Assembly (NCBI GenBank): GCA_015057085.1
Contig: SVFB01000030.1
Span: 1-34,456 of the forward strand
DNA length: 34,456 bases
From: Lachnospiraceae bacterium
GTDB lineage: Bacteria; Bacillota; Clostridia; Lachnospirales; Lachnospiraceae
Direction of reading: 5' to 3'
The notes under the pieces are model-generated. The model was not told where the DNA came from and did not search any database. It worked only from the letters and a program-made list of their open reading frames with translations. How positions within the stretch are numbered: position 1 is the stretch's first letter; the number at the start of each line of letters is the position of its first letter. A program made the translations under genes and the position numbers. Below are positions 1 through 8,336 of the stretch, in pieces.

Positions 1-1
1 G

Positions 2-139
2 TCCTATGATAAACAGTTTGTTCGTGATTGGTTAAAAGCAAATCCGGATAGTGATTATTTACTTCCGGACGATGTCATTGATAAGACCATCGACAAATAC
101 AAAGAAGCATTTGAACTTTTGACCGGTAAAGCTTTCTAG
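2..139 (+). CDS. purC: SAICAR synthetase (PurC), C-terminal end only
   Basis: The last 45 codons of a gene that begins before the window. The visible tail carries DKQFVRDWL near its start and ends in a Y-K-E-A-F-E-L-L-T-G-K pattern, which is how phosphoribosylaminoimidazole-succinocarboxamide synthases end. The family joins aspartate to CAIR in the eighth step of IMP synthesis, in the cytoplasm. The stop codon lies 9 bases before the purF start, so the two are almost surely co-transcribed. The active-site parts are outside the window; the call rests on the tail motif and on purine neighbours. Confidence 0.85.
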   Translation, partial: SYDKQFVRDWLKANPDSDYLLPDDVIDKTIDKYKEAFELLTGKAF

Positions 140-148
140 AGGTAATTG

Positions 149-1633
149 ATGAACGATTTACACAACAACTACTATGACGAAGATACCCTGCACGAAGAGT
201 GCGGGATCTTCGGAATCTACGACTTCGATGGAAATGATGTCGCATCTTCGATTTATTATGGTTTATTTGCTCTACAGCACCGCGGACAGGAGAGCTGTGG
301 TATTGCAGTCAGCAACACAAAAGGACCAAAAGGAAATATGCTTTCCTATAAAGGAATGGGACTGGTCAATGAGGTATTTACCACAGAGCAGTTAGAGGGG
401 ATGTCCGGCGATATCGGAGTCGGTCATGTGCGCTATTCCACAGCAGGTTCTTCAACCCGCGAGAACGCACAGCCTTTGGTTTTAAATTATGTGAAGGGAA
501 CACTTGCACTTGCACATAACGGAAACCTGATCAATGCAGCCGAATTGAGACATGATCTTGAATATACCGGCGCAATTTTCCAAACAACAATTGATTCAGA
601 AGTCATTGCATATCATATTGCAAGAGAGCGACTGAATACCAAAACCGTAGAAGAGGCAGTTGAACGCGCATGCCAAAAATTAAAGGGCGCCTACTCTCTT
701 GTGGTTGCTTCACCGCGTAAATTAATTGGCGCAAGAGATCCGCAGGGATTTAAGCCCTTATGCATCGGAAAGCGCGACAATGCCTATATCATAACTTCAG
801 AGACCTGTGCACTTGATACCATTGGTGCAACTTTTGTGCGTGATATTGAGCCGGGAGAGGTTGTAACCATCACGCCGGAAGCCGGAATTGTATCCAGCAA
901 AAATATGGCTGTACCGAAAGAACAGGAAGCCAGATGCATTTTTGAATATATTTATTTTGCGCGTCCGGATTCCCATATCGATGGAGAAAGTGTTTATGCG
1001 AGCCGCATTAAGGCAGGAAGATTTTTAGCACAGGATTCGCCGGTAGAAGCTGATTTGGTAACAGGTGTTCCGGAATCCGGAAATGCGGCAGCTTTGGGAT
1101 ATTCTTTGGAATCAGGGATTCCATATGGCACCGCGTTTGTGAAGAACGCCTATGTGGGAAGAACTTTTATTAAGCCAAAGCAATCTGCAAGAGAATCCTC
1201 TGTTCAGGTCAAGCTGAATGTCTTAAAAGAAGCTGTAGCAGGTAAGCGTGTGATCATGATTGACGATTCTATTGTGCGCGGAACCACATCTGATCGTATT
1301 GTTAAGATGCTAAGAGATGCAGGTGCGACAGAAGTACATGTACGCATCAGCTCACCACCATTCCTATGGCCGTGCTATTTTGGAACCGATATTCCGGCAA
1401 GAGAGCAATTGATTGCTTATAATCGCAGCATCGAAGATATTCGCAAAATCATCGGTGCAGATTCTCTGGGATATTTAGAATTGGAGCGTTTGCCGGAATT
1501 GGTAAATGGCCTTCCAATTTGCAATGGCTGCTTTACCGGAAATTATCCGATGGACCCTCCAAAAGAGGATATCAGAGGAGAGTATTTCGACAAAGAAGCC
1601 GATTTAGAAAAACGTATTTTATCAAGACCATAA
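149..1633 (+). CDS. purF: Amidophosphoribosyltransferase (PurF), [4Fe-4S] type
   Basis: A 494-residue protein for the first committed step of purine synthesis: PRPP plus glutamine gives phosphoribosylamine. The N-terminal glutamine amidohydrolase domain has the nucleophile Cys18 in EECGIFG, so the first 17 residues are a propeptide removed in this family. The PRPP-binding loop VIMIDDSIVRGTT is near residues 368-380. Single cysteines in EARCIF and LWPCYF plus the CNGC pair near the end match the iron-sulfur-cluster class known from Bacillus subtilis. A TTG codon lies in frame at 146, but ATG 149 is better spaced from AGAGG at 138-142. It sits between purC and purB in one transcription unit. 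Confidence 0.97.
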   Translation: MNDLHNNYYDEDTLHEECGIFGIYDFDGNDVASSIYYGLFALQHRGQESCGIAVSNTKGPKGNMLSYKGMGLVNEVFTTEQLEGMSGDIGVGHVRYSTAGSSTRENAQPLVLNYVKGTLALAHNGNLINAAELRHDLEYTGAIFQTTIDSEVIAYHIARERLNTKTVEEAVERACQKLKGAYSLVVASPRKLIGARDPQGFKPLCIGKRDNAYIITSETCALDTIGATFVRDIEPGEVVTITPEAGIVSSKNMAVPKEQEARCIFEYIYFARPDSHIDGESVYASRIKAGRFLAQDSPVEADLVTGVPESGNAAALGYSLESGIPYGTAFVKNAYVGRTFIKPKQSARESSVQVKLNVLKEAVAGKRVIMIDDSIVRGTTSDRIVKMLRDAGATEVHVRISSPPFLWPCYFGTDIPAREQLIAYNRSIEDIRKIIGADSLGYLELERLPELVNGLPICNGCFTGNYPMDPPKEDIRGEYFDKEADLEKRILSRP

Positions 1634-1656
1634 ACAGACAAAGGAGAGTTAATACA

Positions 1657-3108
1657 ATGGGTACAGACAGATATACCAGCCCTCTATCTGAGCGCTATGC
1701 CAGCAAAGAAATGCAATACATTTTTTCACAGGATATGAAGTTTTCGACATGGAGAAGACTTTGGGTAGCCTTAGCAGAAACAGAAATGGAACTTGGCTTA
1801 TCCGAGAATGGAAAGCCGGTTATCACACAGGAGCAGATAGATGAGATGAAAGCCCATCTTGATGATATCAATTATGAAGAGGCTAGAGCACGCGAGAAAG
1901 TGGTTCGCCATGACGTAATGAGTCATGTATATGCTTATGGATTACAATGCCCGAAAGCGGCAGGAATCATTCACTTAGGTGCGACCAGCTGCTATGTAGG
2001 CGATAACACCGATATTATCATTATGCGTGAGGCATTAAAGCTCGTGCATAAGAAACTGGTTTGTGTCATCGATGAACTTGCCAAGTTTGCAAAGGAATAT
2101 AAGGATTTGCCAACAATTGCCTTTACCCATTTCCAGCCGGCGCAGCCAACAACAGTCGGAAAGAGAGCGACCCTTTGGCTGAATGAATTCATGATGGACC
2201 TCGAAGACCTCGAATATGTGCAGTCGACTTTGAAACTGCTTGGATCCAAAGGTACTACAGGTACACAGGCAAGCTTTTTGGAACTCTTTGATGGAGACAA
2301 TGAGACCATCGACAAGATTGATCCGATGATTGCCAAGAAGATGGGCTTTGAAGAATGCTATCCGGTATCCGGACAGACTTATTCTAGAAAGGTTGATACG
2401 AGAGTGGCCAATGTGCTTGCGGGCATCGCGGCATCTGCACATAAGATGTCAAATGATATTCGCCTGCTTCAACATTTAAAACAGGTTGAAGAACCGTTTG
2501 AAAAATCACAGATTGGTTCTTCTGCAATGGCTTATAAGCGCAATCCAATGCGCAGTGAGCGCATTGCTTCCCTTGCAGATTATGTGATGGTTGATGCTTT
2601 AAATCCTGCTATCGTTTCATCTACCCAGTGGTTTGAACGCACCCTTGATGATTCGGCAAATAAGCGATTGTCTATTCCGGAAGGATTTTTAGCAACTGAT
2701 GGAATTTTGGATTTATGCCTAAACGTAGTTGATGGCCTGGTGGTTTATCCAAAGGTAATCTACAAGCAGTTCATGAGTGAGATTCCATTTATGGCAACCG
2801 AGAATATCATGATGGATGCAGTAAAGAATGGTGGCAACCGACAGGAATTACATGAAAAAATCCGTACACTGTCTATGGAAGCAGGAAAGACAGTTAAGGT
2901 AGAAGGAAAGGAAAACAATTTGGTTGAATTGATTGCGGCAGATCCGTCCTTTAATCTTACCAAAGAAGAAATTGAAAAGAATCTGAAACCGGAACTGTAT
3001 GTGGGAAGAGCTCCGTATCAGGTTGAAGTTTATTTGCGAGATGTGGTTAATCCGGTGCTCGAAAAGAATCGTGCGGAACTCGGTGTGACTGCTGAAATTA
3101 CTGTATAA
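1657..3108 (+). CDS. purB: Adenylosuccinate lyase (PurB)
   Basis: A 483-residue lyase of the fumarase/aspartase superfamily. It removes fumarate from SAICAR and from adenylosuccinate, so it serves both IMP synthesis and the AMP branch. The superfamily signature is present as GSSAMAYKRNP near residue 285, with the TTVGKRA segment around residue 165. The open frame extends upstream into purF, but ATG 1657 follows a clean AAGGAG at 1641-1646 and gives the usual start (MGTDRYTSPLSERYAS). It lies 23 bases after purF and is followed by a terminator, so it ends the purine unit. Confidence 0.97.
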   Translation: MGTDRYTSPLSERYASKEMQYIFSQDMKFSTWRRLWVALAETEMELGLSENGKPVITQEQIDEMKAHLDDINYEEARAREKVVRHDVMSHVYAYGLQCPKAAGIIHLGATSCYVGDNTDIIIMREALKLVHKKLVCVIDELAKFAKEYKDLPTIAFTHFQPAQPTTVGKRATLWLNEFMMDLEDLEYVQSTLKLLGSKGTTGTQASFLELFDGDNETIDKIDPMIAKKMGFEECYPVSGQTYSRKVDTRVANVLAGIAASAHKMSNDIRLLQHLKQVEEPFEKSQIGSSAMAYKRNPMRSERIASLADYVMVDALNPAIVSSTQWFERTLDDSANKRLSIPEGFLATDGILDLCLNVVDGLVVYPKVIYKQFMSEIPFMATENIMMDAVKNGGNRQELHEKIRTLSMEAGKTVKVEGKENNLVELIAADPSFNLTKEEIEKNLKPELYVGRAPYQVEVYLRDVVNPVLEKNRAELGVTAEITV

Positions 3109-3114
3109 AATTAT

Positions 3115-3150
3115 AAAAATCCAGCTGATCATTGTCAGCTGGATTTTTTA
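3115..3150 (+). terminator. Rho-independent terminator after purB
   Basis: Inverted repeat CCAGCTGA / TCAGCTGG with a 6-base loop, preceded by A-rich sequence and followed by a T run. It closes the purine operon. Confidence 0.9.
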
Positions 3151-3190
3151 GTTTTGGGACGAAAGCACCATTTTATTTAAATCCTGTTTT

Positions 3191-3198
3191 GTTATAAT
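3191..3198 (+). promoter_or_regulatory. Extended -10 promoter (TGTTATAAT)
   Basis: A perfect TATAAT at 3193-3198 preceded by the TGn extension. No good -35 box is visible at the right distance. It would drive the micro-ORF at 3263 and the lipoprotein after it. Confidence 0.5.
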
Positions 3199-3262
3199 TT
3201 AATAAGAAATTATAGATTTAAGAATAAAAATTAAACAAAATGTTCAAATGGGAGGTTTATTT

Positions 3263-3325
3263 ATGGGAAAAAGAAATTTTTTCCTAGGGGGAGACCGGAT
3301 AGTGTTACAGAACGATAATATGTAG
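3263..3325 (+). CDS. Possible 20-residue leader peptide
   Basis: ATG 3263 follows a strong GGAGGT at 3251-3256 and opens a 20-codon frame (MGKRNFFLGG then DRIVLQNDNM). It lies between an extended -10 promoter and the lipoprotein gene, whose start is 28 bases further on. The end of the frame overlaps a 26-bp motif that recurs at 4186-4211, where no frame is kept. That recurrence argues the DNA motif, not the peptide, may be what matters. No family is recognised. Confidence 0.3.
   Translation: MGKRNFFLGGDRIVLQNDNM
3294..3319 (+). repeat. 26-bp motif, copy 1 (before the lipoprotein gene)
   Basis: Reads GACCGGATAGTGTTACAGAA then CGATAA. It agrees at about 20 of 26 positions with copy 2 at 4186-4211. 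The two copies flank the lipoprotein gene in the same orientation. Confidence 0.5.
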
Positions 3326-3353
3326 TTCTATGAGTTATATATGGGGGAGAAAA

Positions 3354-4121
3354 ATGAAAAAGTTGAGAAAACAAATAGTATGTTGGGGATTCATAATCAT
3401 ACTTGTCGGTAACTGTTTTGCCTGCTCTACAGTAAAAGAAGAAGCTCGTTCTCAGACAAATAGTTTGTATGGAAGCGAGGCTTCAGAAACTGCGATGACG
3501 GAAGAAACAGAAAACCCGGATGATTATTATATCGTTCAAGGACATAAAATTCATATACCGAAAATGGATTATTCTGCAATTAAACAGTTGCAAGAGTCGT
3601 GCTATTTTGATTGGATTCAGGAAAGTGATGGAACTCTTCGGCAAATCAAACTAAAATTGTCTGTTAAGAAAGTATATCTGACAAATGAAATTGAGGAGAA
3701 CAAGGACAAATGGGATGAAATCGGCTTGGAAGATGCTCAATTTAATGGAAATACCTGTACAAACGGTAAGATTGCCTATGCAGACTTTCAGTTGGAAAAT
3801 GAAGAAAATGAGACGGTGGATTTTTCTGCAGCTAGTATTGGCTTTATTGGGGTAGGTGAGAGAAATCATCTTGTGGATTTTGCATCCGAGGTTGGATATT
3901 TTAATTATATGGGGACGATAGATAATAATCATAATGCATATCTATTAAAAATTGAGCCGGGCGAGAAAAAAGATATTCGGGTTGGATATTTTATTTCAGA
4001 GGATGTCTTGAATAACTGTGAGGATATTTATCTTGATGCAACTAAAAGTAACATTACAAATGATAAAATGAAAATATACTATCCAATCCCAGGAGTTTCG
4101 AAAGAAGGGGCTGGTAATTAA
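3354..4121 (+). CDS. Probable lipoprotein of unknown function, ABC-module neighbour
   Basis: A 255-residue exported protein. ATG 3354 follows GGGGGA at 3343-3348 and gives a lysine/arginine start, a hydrophobic core (residues about 9-22) and then cysteine; the context NCFAC is a weak lipobox. An acidic, serine/threonine-rich linker follows, then a single beta-rich-looking domain. No enzyme motif is seen. Its size, anchor and linker resemble the accessory protein encoded at 5189, and it precedes an ABC exporter. A terminator at 4214-4243 separates it from the permeases, so it may be transcribed alone. Role in sensing or immunity is only inferred from position. Confidence 0.7.
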   Translation: MKKLRKQIVCWGFIIILVGNCFACSTVKEEARSQTNSLYGSEASETAMTEETENPDDYYIVQGHKIHIPKMDYSAIKQLQESCYFDWIQESDGTLRQIKLKLSVKKVYLTNEIEENKDKWDEIGLEDAQFNGNTCTNGKIAYADFQLENEENETVDFSAASIGFIGVGERNHLVDFASEVGYFNYMGTIDNNHNAYLLKIEPGEKKDIRVGYFISEDVLNNCEDIYLDATKSNITNDKMKIYYPIPGVSKEGAGN

Positions 4122-4185
4122 AAAATATGCGGTGATTGGTGCTAATCGTAATAATGTGTTTCCGTTTTAAGCTGAGGGAGTATGG

Positions 4186-4211
4186 AGTCCGAATAGTGTT
4201 CCAGAATGAGA
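4186..4211 (+). repeat. 26-bp motif, copy 2 (after the lipoprotein gene)
   Basis: Reads GTCCGAATAGTGTTCCAGAA then TGAGAA, with a preceding GGA also shared with copy 1 at 3294-3319. Similarity fades outside this stretch. The copies bracket about 0.87 kb holding one gene. Confidence 0.5.
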
Positions 4212-4213
4212 AG

Positions 4214-4243
4214 AAAAAGATGCTCCTAGAGCATCTTTTTTTT
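4214..4243 (+). terminator. Rho-independent terminator after the lipoprotein gene
   Basis: GATGCTC / GAGCATC stem with a 3-base loop, flanked by A and T runs (eight T). Confidence 0.9.
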
Positions 4244-4274
4244 GTGGATTTTAAAATTCAAGGGAGAAGATACT

Positions 4275-4373
4275 ATGGTTAAGAATATGAAAATGAGTAT
4301 AAAGTTTATTTTTCAATTCCTGATATGGAAAAATAATAAGGAGTGTAAAAATAGAAATGTGGAATTATATTAA
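4275..4373 (+). CDS. Possible 32-residue peptide overlapping the permease start
   Basis: ATG 4275 lies 8 bases after AGGGAGA (4261-4267). The frame encodes a lysine-rich, hydrophobic peptide (MVKNMKMSIKFIFQFLIWKN then 12 more residues) and ends inside the first codons of the permease at 4357. It could be a translational-coupling leader, a decayed gene end, or chance. No family is recognised. Confidence 0.25.
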   Translation: MVKNMKMSIKFIFQFLIWKNNKECKNRNVELY

Positions 4374-5196
4374 AATTGAACTACGAAGAGGATTTTGGAA
4401 TCGAAATATGTTATGGGCGCTTCTTGCGGTTCTTTTGATTTCATTTGGTCAAATCGCATTGGATGTTTTTCCGATGCTACAATATCTTAAACCAATTACA
4501 GAAGATACACCTGCGAAGGAAATTATGTTCCCGCATACTGTATTTGAAAAAGGAATATGCTTTAACCAATCAAGTTCATTAACCTATTATTTTTACATGA
4601 TTCTTCCCATTTTTTGTGCGCTTCCTTTTGGTGGCGTGCTATTCCATGATTGGAAGAAGGGCTATACGAAAAATGTATTTACCAAAACGCCAAAGGTTAA
4701 CTATTATGTTGCACAATATGTGACAGCTTTTTTGACAGCCGGGGTGATTTCTTTGGTTCCGGCAGTGATTAATACTTTGGTGACGGCACTGCTTCTCCCT
4801 TCCACTTTCCCATATCCGGGAATTGGTTATGTAGGCATTTTTTCGGATTCTCTTTTGGCCACGGTGTATTATACAAATCCATATTTGTATTTAATCATCT
4901 ATTTGGTCATTGATTTTGTTCTGTTTGGATTGTTAAATACAATGGCATTGTCTTTTTCCTATTTTTTAAAAAGTGAGTTTTCTGTTGTGATGTTTCCGTT
5001 TTTGATTTTTCAATTTCTCTATTTTTTCAGTGTGTTTTTGAAGGTTGGAAATTGGTCATTATTTGCAGTTACAATACCGACACAGCCTGAGGGGAATGTT
5101 TCGTGGATTACGATTGTAGCTTACTTGATTTTAATGCTTTTAATTGATGTGTTTGCAATCTGGAAGTATGTACAAAGAAAGGATCATTATGAATAG
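4357..5196 (+). CDS. ABC-2 type exporter permease
   Basis: A 279-residue membrane protein with about six hydrophobic segments: near residues 18-38, 85-100, 125-150, 165-195, 205-230 and 245-268. A charged N-terminus (MWNYIKIELRRGFWNRN) precedes the first, a layout typical of ABC-2 permeases. It begins 13 bases after AAGGAG at 4339-4344. The gene overlaps the next by 8 bases, and a second permease and an ATPase follow, so this looks like a heterodimeric exporter. The substrate cannot be read from sequence. Related modules serve in peptide or antibiotic efflux and lantibiotic self-protection. Confidence 0.75.
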   Translation: MWNYIKIELRRGFWNRNMLWALLAVLLISFGQIALDVFPMLQYLKPITEDTPAKEIMFPHTVFEKGICFNQSSSLTYYFYMILPIFCALPFGGVLFHDWKKGYTKNVFTKTPKVNYYVAQYVTAFLTAGVISLVPAVINTLVTALLLPSTFPYPGIGYVGIFSDSLLATVYYTNPYLYLIIYLVIDFVLFGLLNTMALSFSYFLKSEFSVVMFPFLIFQFLYFFSVFLKVGNWSLFAVTIPTQPEGNVSWITIVAYLILMLLIDVFAIWKYVQRKDHYE

Positions 5197-5755
5197 ATGG
5201 GGAAGTAAAAAAAGGATTATTTGGATTGCGGTGATAATAATTCTGATAGCATTTGCTACAATTGGTTATGTCATACGCTTTCGGCAGTTAAATCAACAAT
5301 ATTCGATTGGAACCTGTGAGATTGTTCAAGCCGGTGAAAGCGTTATTGTAGATGAGATACAATATACAGTTCTTTCTGGAGAATTAATAACAGCGGAAGA
5401 ATATTCAAGCCGCTTAAATGTTGACATGAGTATGCTGGGGCTTGAATCAGGGTGGATGGTCCCAATCGCACAAGTTCAATTATATAATGGAACATCGGAA
5501 GAAAAGTCGATTATGAATGTGTACGAAAGTATCTTTCTGTGTGATTTGTGGTCAAATGGAGCTGAATTTGATTTAACAGAAGATATGACTGACATTTTAG
5601 AAGCCGGAGAAACGAAAGTTATTACCGTTTCAGCCATTATGACCAAATCGGACTATCAGGCTAAGAAAAATGATAGTTGGCGACTTCGTATTATGGGATG
5701 GCCGGCTCGAGTTGAAATGAATATTCCTATGAGTTTGGGGGAGAATGTGAAATGA
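5189..5755 (+). CDS. Membrane-anchored accessory protein of the ABC module
   Basis: A 188-residue protein with one N-terminal membrane segment (about residues 9-27) and an extracytoplasmic domain. ATG 5189 follows AAAGAAAGG at 5175-5182 and overlaps the previous stop; in-frame codons further upstream lie inside the permease. The outer domain has a GESVIVDEIQYTV start and alternating strand-like segments, as in small immunoglobulin-like lipoprotein domains, without catalytic motifs. Its stop overlaps the next start by 4 bases, so translation is coupled. It resembles the lipoprotein at 3354 in layout, which suggests an accessory or sensing role for the exporter; that is inference. Confidence 0.6.
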   Translation: MNRWGSKKRIIWIAVIIILIAFATIGYVIRFRQLNQQYSIGTCEIVQAGESVIVDEIQYTVLSGELITAEEYSSRLNVDMSMLGLESGWMVPIAQVQLYNGTSEEKSIMNVYESIFLCDLWSNGAEFDLTEDMTDILEAGETKVITVSAIMTKSDYQAKKNDSWRLRIMGWPARVEMNIPMSLGENVK

Positions 5756-6567
5756 AAGGGATTATAAAACATGACTGGTATTCCGGATTACTTGGTAACT
5801 GGAAGCAGTTGTTCATTATTTCTATTGTATTTTATATATGTGGCCTGGCTGCAGATACATTTGCAAATTCTTTTGGGGTTGCTCCATTTTCATTTATGGA
5901 AAATTGGATTTATGTAATGCAGGGATGTTCTCCATGTAGCCAGACTATGCAAACCGGTGCACAGTTTGAACTTCCGATTATCTGGATGATTCAGCAAATA
6001 TTTTTGGCATATATAATCGGTGGATATCCATTATATGATTTGCAGACTTATGGAATTAATTTAATGGTGCGAACCAAGAGCCGCAGCAAATGGTGGATTG
6101 GAAAAGTTTTGTGGGTGATGGAACTGGTAGGAGTTGTTTATCTGCTTGGAGTTTTTATGATTGCAGTAGTTACTTTGATATCAGGTGGAAGCGTTTTCAC
6201 GGTTCGACCGGAAGCTGCGGGCGTGTTAAAAGGAGACTATTCTATTTTTAGCAGTTTGGGTCTTGCACTAATTGGATTTATTCTCCCAATGTTATCATCG
6301 ATTGCAATCTCAATGATACAGCTTCTTTTAATTTTTTTGTGTAATCATTTTGCAGCATATGCAGTTGTCTTTTTGTTTATGATATTAAGCGTGTTCTATA
6401 GTGGGCCAATCTGGATTTACGAGAACGGGATGAGCATACGATCAAATGCGTTTGTATATGATGGGTCTTTTGTGAATCGTATAATTGGATTGGTAGCGGT
6501 AATAGTTGTAACCAGTGTGGCAGGTTGCTTTGTGATGAAAAGAAGAGATATTTACGGAGAAGTGTGA
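5752..6567 (+). CDS. ABC-2 type exporter permease, second subunit
   Basis: A 271-residue protein with about six hydrophobic segments, including ones near residues 20-40, 85-100, 125-148, 160-185, 190-215 and 242-262. The start overlaps the preceding stop (ATGA). It is not closely similar to the permease at 4357, so the membrane part of the transporter is probably a heterodimer. The ATPase gene begins 3 bases after its stop. Confidence 0.75.
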   Translation: MKGIIKHDWYSGLLGNWKQLFIISIVFYICGLAADTFANSFGVAPFSFMENWIYVMQGCSPCSQTMQTGAQFELPIIWMIQQIFLAYIIGGYPLYDLQTYGINLMVRTKSRSKWWIGKVLWVMELVGVVYLLGVFMIAVVTLISGGSVFTVRPEAAGVLKGDYSIFSSLGLALIGFILPMLSSIAISMIQLLLIFLCNHFAAYAVVFLFMILSVFYSGPIWIYENGMSIRSNAFVYDGSFVNRIIGLVAVIVVTSVAGCFVMKRRDIYGEV

Positions 6568-6570
6568 GAT

Positions 6571-7203
6571 ATGAAAGTAGAATTAAAAAATGTAACCAAA
6601 ATTATTCAGAAGAATGAAGTACTAAAAGGAATCAATTTAACTTTTGAAGGGGGAAAAATCTACGGGCTTCGCGGAAAAAACGGTTCCGGAAAAACAATGC
6701 TAATGCGTGCAATCAGTGGACTGATTACATTAACGGATGGTGAGATTATCATCGATGGAAAGCAGTTGGGAAAAGATATGTCTTTTCCGGAAAGTATTGG
6801 AATCCTACTCGAAAATCCATCGTTTATCGATAATTATTCCGGATATCAGAATTTAAAAGCGCTTGCGGATATGAACCATTTGATTTCAGAAGATGAAATT
6901 CGAAAGACAATTCAAATGGTTGGTTTGGATCCTGACGACAAAAAGAAATACAAAAAGTATTCTCTGGGAATGAAACAAAGACTTGGAATTGCTGCGGCAA
7001 TTATGGAAAAACCAAACTTGCTTCTTTTGGATGAGCCAATTAACGCAATTGATGAAAAAGGCGTGGAACAGATTAGAAAGATACTATTCGATTTAAAGAG
7101 TGAAGACAGAATTATCATAGTAGCTTGTCACGATCGAGAAGAATTGAATCTCTTGGCGGATGAAATCATCGAACTCCAGGAAGGATATATCTTAGAAAAA
7201 TAA
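6571..7203 (+). CDS. ABC transporter ATP-binding protein
   Basis: A 210-residue nucleotide-binding subunit with all core motifs: Walker A GKNGSGKT near residue 36, Q-loop region GILLENP, signature YSLGMKQRLG near residue 130, Walker B LLLLDEP near residue 150, and the switch histidine in VACHDREE. It is short but complete, typical of ATPases paired with ABC-2 permeases. It is the last gene of the module and is followed by a terminator shared with the convergent pilT gene. ATP hydrolysis here would power the two permeases at 4357 and 5752. Confidence 0.95.
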   Translation: MKVELKNVTKIIQKNEVLKGINLTFEGGKIYGLRGKNGSGKTMLMRAISGLITLTDGEIIIDGKQLGKDMSFPESIGILLENPSFIDNYSGYQNLKALADMNHLISEDEIRKTIQMVGLDPDDKKKYKKYSLGMKQRLGIAAAIMEKPNLLLLDEPINAIDEKGVEQIRKILFDLKSEDRIIIVACHDREELNLLADEIIELQEGYILEK

Positions 7204-7207
7204 AATC

Positions 7208-7253
7208 AAAAAAAGGATTGCTTTTTAGAATATCTAAAAGCAATCCTTTTTAT
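7208..7253. terminator. Bidirectional terminator between the ABC module and pilT
   Basis: AAAAGGATTGCTTTT pairs with AAAAGCAATCCTTTT around a short AT-rich loop. A and T runs on both sides serve both converging transcripts. Confidence 0.9.
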
Positions 7254-7254
7254 A

Positions 7255-8316
7255 TTATCCGACATTCAGTCGTTTCATCATCATCTCCGGATTGACAGAT
7301 TCTGCAATGGCAGTTCGCTTGTCAATGATACCGGATTTATATAAATTATAAATGCTGGTGTCCATTGGCACCATGTTTTCAGACTGAGATGCATATATAA
7401 TACCATCAATCTGATGGACTTTACCTTCTCGAATCAGATTTCGAATCGCCGGGGTTAACACCATAATTTCAAAGGCGGGTACCATGGAACCATCTTTGGC
7501 CGGTAAAAGTTTCTGACTGATGACTGCTTGCAACACGCTTGCCAGCTGAACAGATATCTGATGCTGCTGCGTAGCCGGGAAAGCGTCTACGATTCGATCG
7601 ATGGTATTGGCAGCTCCAATCGTATGCAAAGAGGAGAAAATTAAATGTCCGGTCTCTGCTGCCGTAACAGCAGTGTTGATGGTTTCGTAATCACGCATTT
7701 CGCCTAGCAGAATGACATCCGGACTTTGGCGAAGAGCGGCACGAAGGGCAGTCAAATAGCTTTCGGTATCAGAGCGGATTTCGCGCTGAGAAACAATGGA
7801 CTTATTATGACGGTGAAGATATTCCAACGGATCCTCAAGCGTAATAATATGTTCTTCCTGTTCTTGATTTATTTTCTCAATAATACATGCTAAGGTGGTT
7901 GATTTTCCACTTCCGGCAGGGCCTGTTACAAGGACCATTCCGTTGCCTGTATTAGCCAGGTTCATAACTGTGTCAGGAATGCCTAAATCTTTTGGAGAAG
8001 GCAGTGTAAACTGAATGACACGGATCACAGCAGAGAAGGTTCCGCGCTGCTTAAATGTGCTGACACGATAACGAGAAATGCCGGGAAGTGCGAAGGAAAA
8101 ATCATCGTCACCGGTTTTTTCAAAATTTGAAATATCTCTGTTGGCTAAGGAATAGATTCCTTTTACAAACTCGCCTGCATCGGCAGGAGAGAGCGTATTG
8201 TCGTCTAAGAAAGACATTACGCCTAAATGTTTATAAGTAATTGGGCGGGCAGCAATCACAAAGATGTCTGATGCGCCCTGTAAAGTTGCTTCTTCAAGAA
8301 TTTTTTTAACATCCAT
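7255..8316 (-). CDS. pilT: Type IV pilus retraction ATPase (PilT family)
   Basis: A 353-residue secretion ATPase. Walker A GPAGSGKST is at residues 132-140, the aspartate box around LEDPLEY at 160-166, Walker B DVILLGEMRD at 200-209 and the histidine box LIFSSLHT near 225-232. The AIRNLIRE motif at 290-297 is characteristic of PilT retraction motors and is not found in the PilB assembly ATPases. In the family, a hexamer at the inner face of the membrane depolymerises pilins for twitching, DNA uptake or surface sensing. AAGGAAGG stands before ATG 8316. It is the last gene of the minus-strand pilus-like operon, which shows no PilB. Confidence 0.95.
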   Translation of the reverse strand: MDVKKILEEATLQGASDIFVIAARPITYKHLGVMSFLDDNTLSPADAGEFVKGIYSLANRDISNFEKTGDDDFSFALPGISRYRVSTFKQRGTFSAVIRVIQFTLPSPKDLGIPDTVMNLANTGNGMVLVTGPAGSGKSTTLACIIEKINQEQEEHIITLEDPLEYLHRHNKSIVSQREIRSDTESYLTALRAALRQSPDVILLGEMRDYETINTAVTAAETGHLIFSSLHTIGAANTIDRIVDAFPATQQHQISVQLASVLQAVISQKLLPAKDGSMVPAFEIMVLTPAIRNLIREGKVHQIDGIIYASQSENMVPMDTSIYNLYKSGIIDKRTAIAESVNPEMMMKRLNVG

Positions 8317-8336
8317 TTTTATATCCTTCCTTATCG

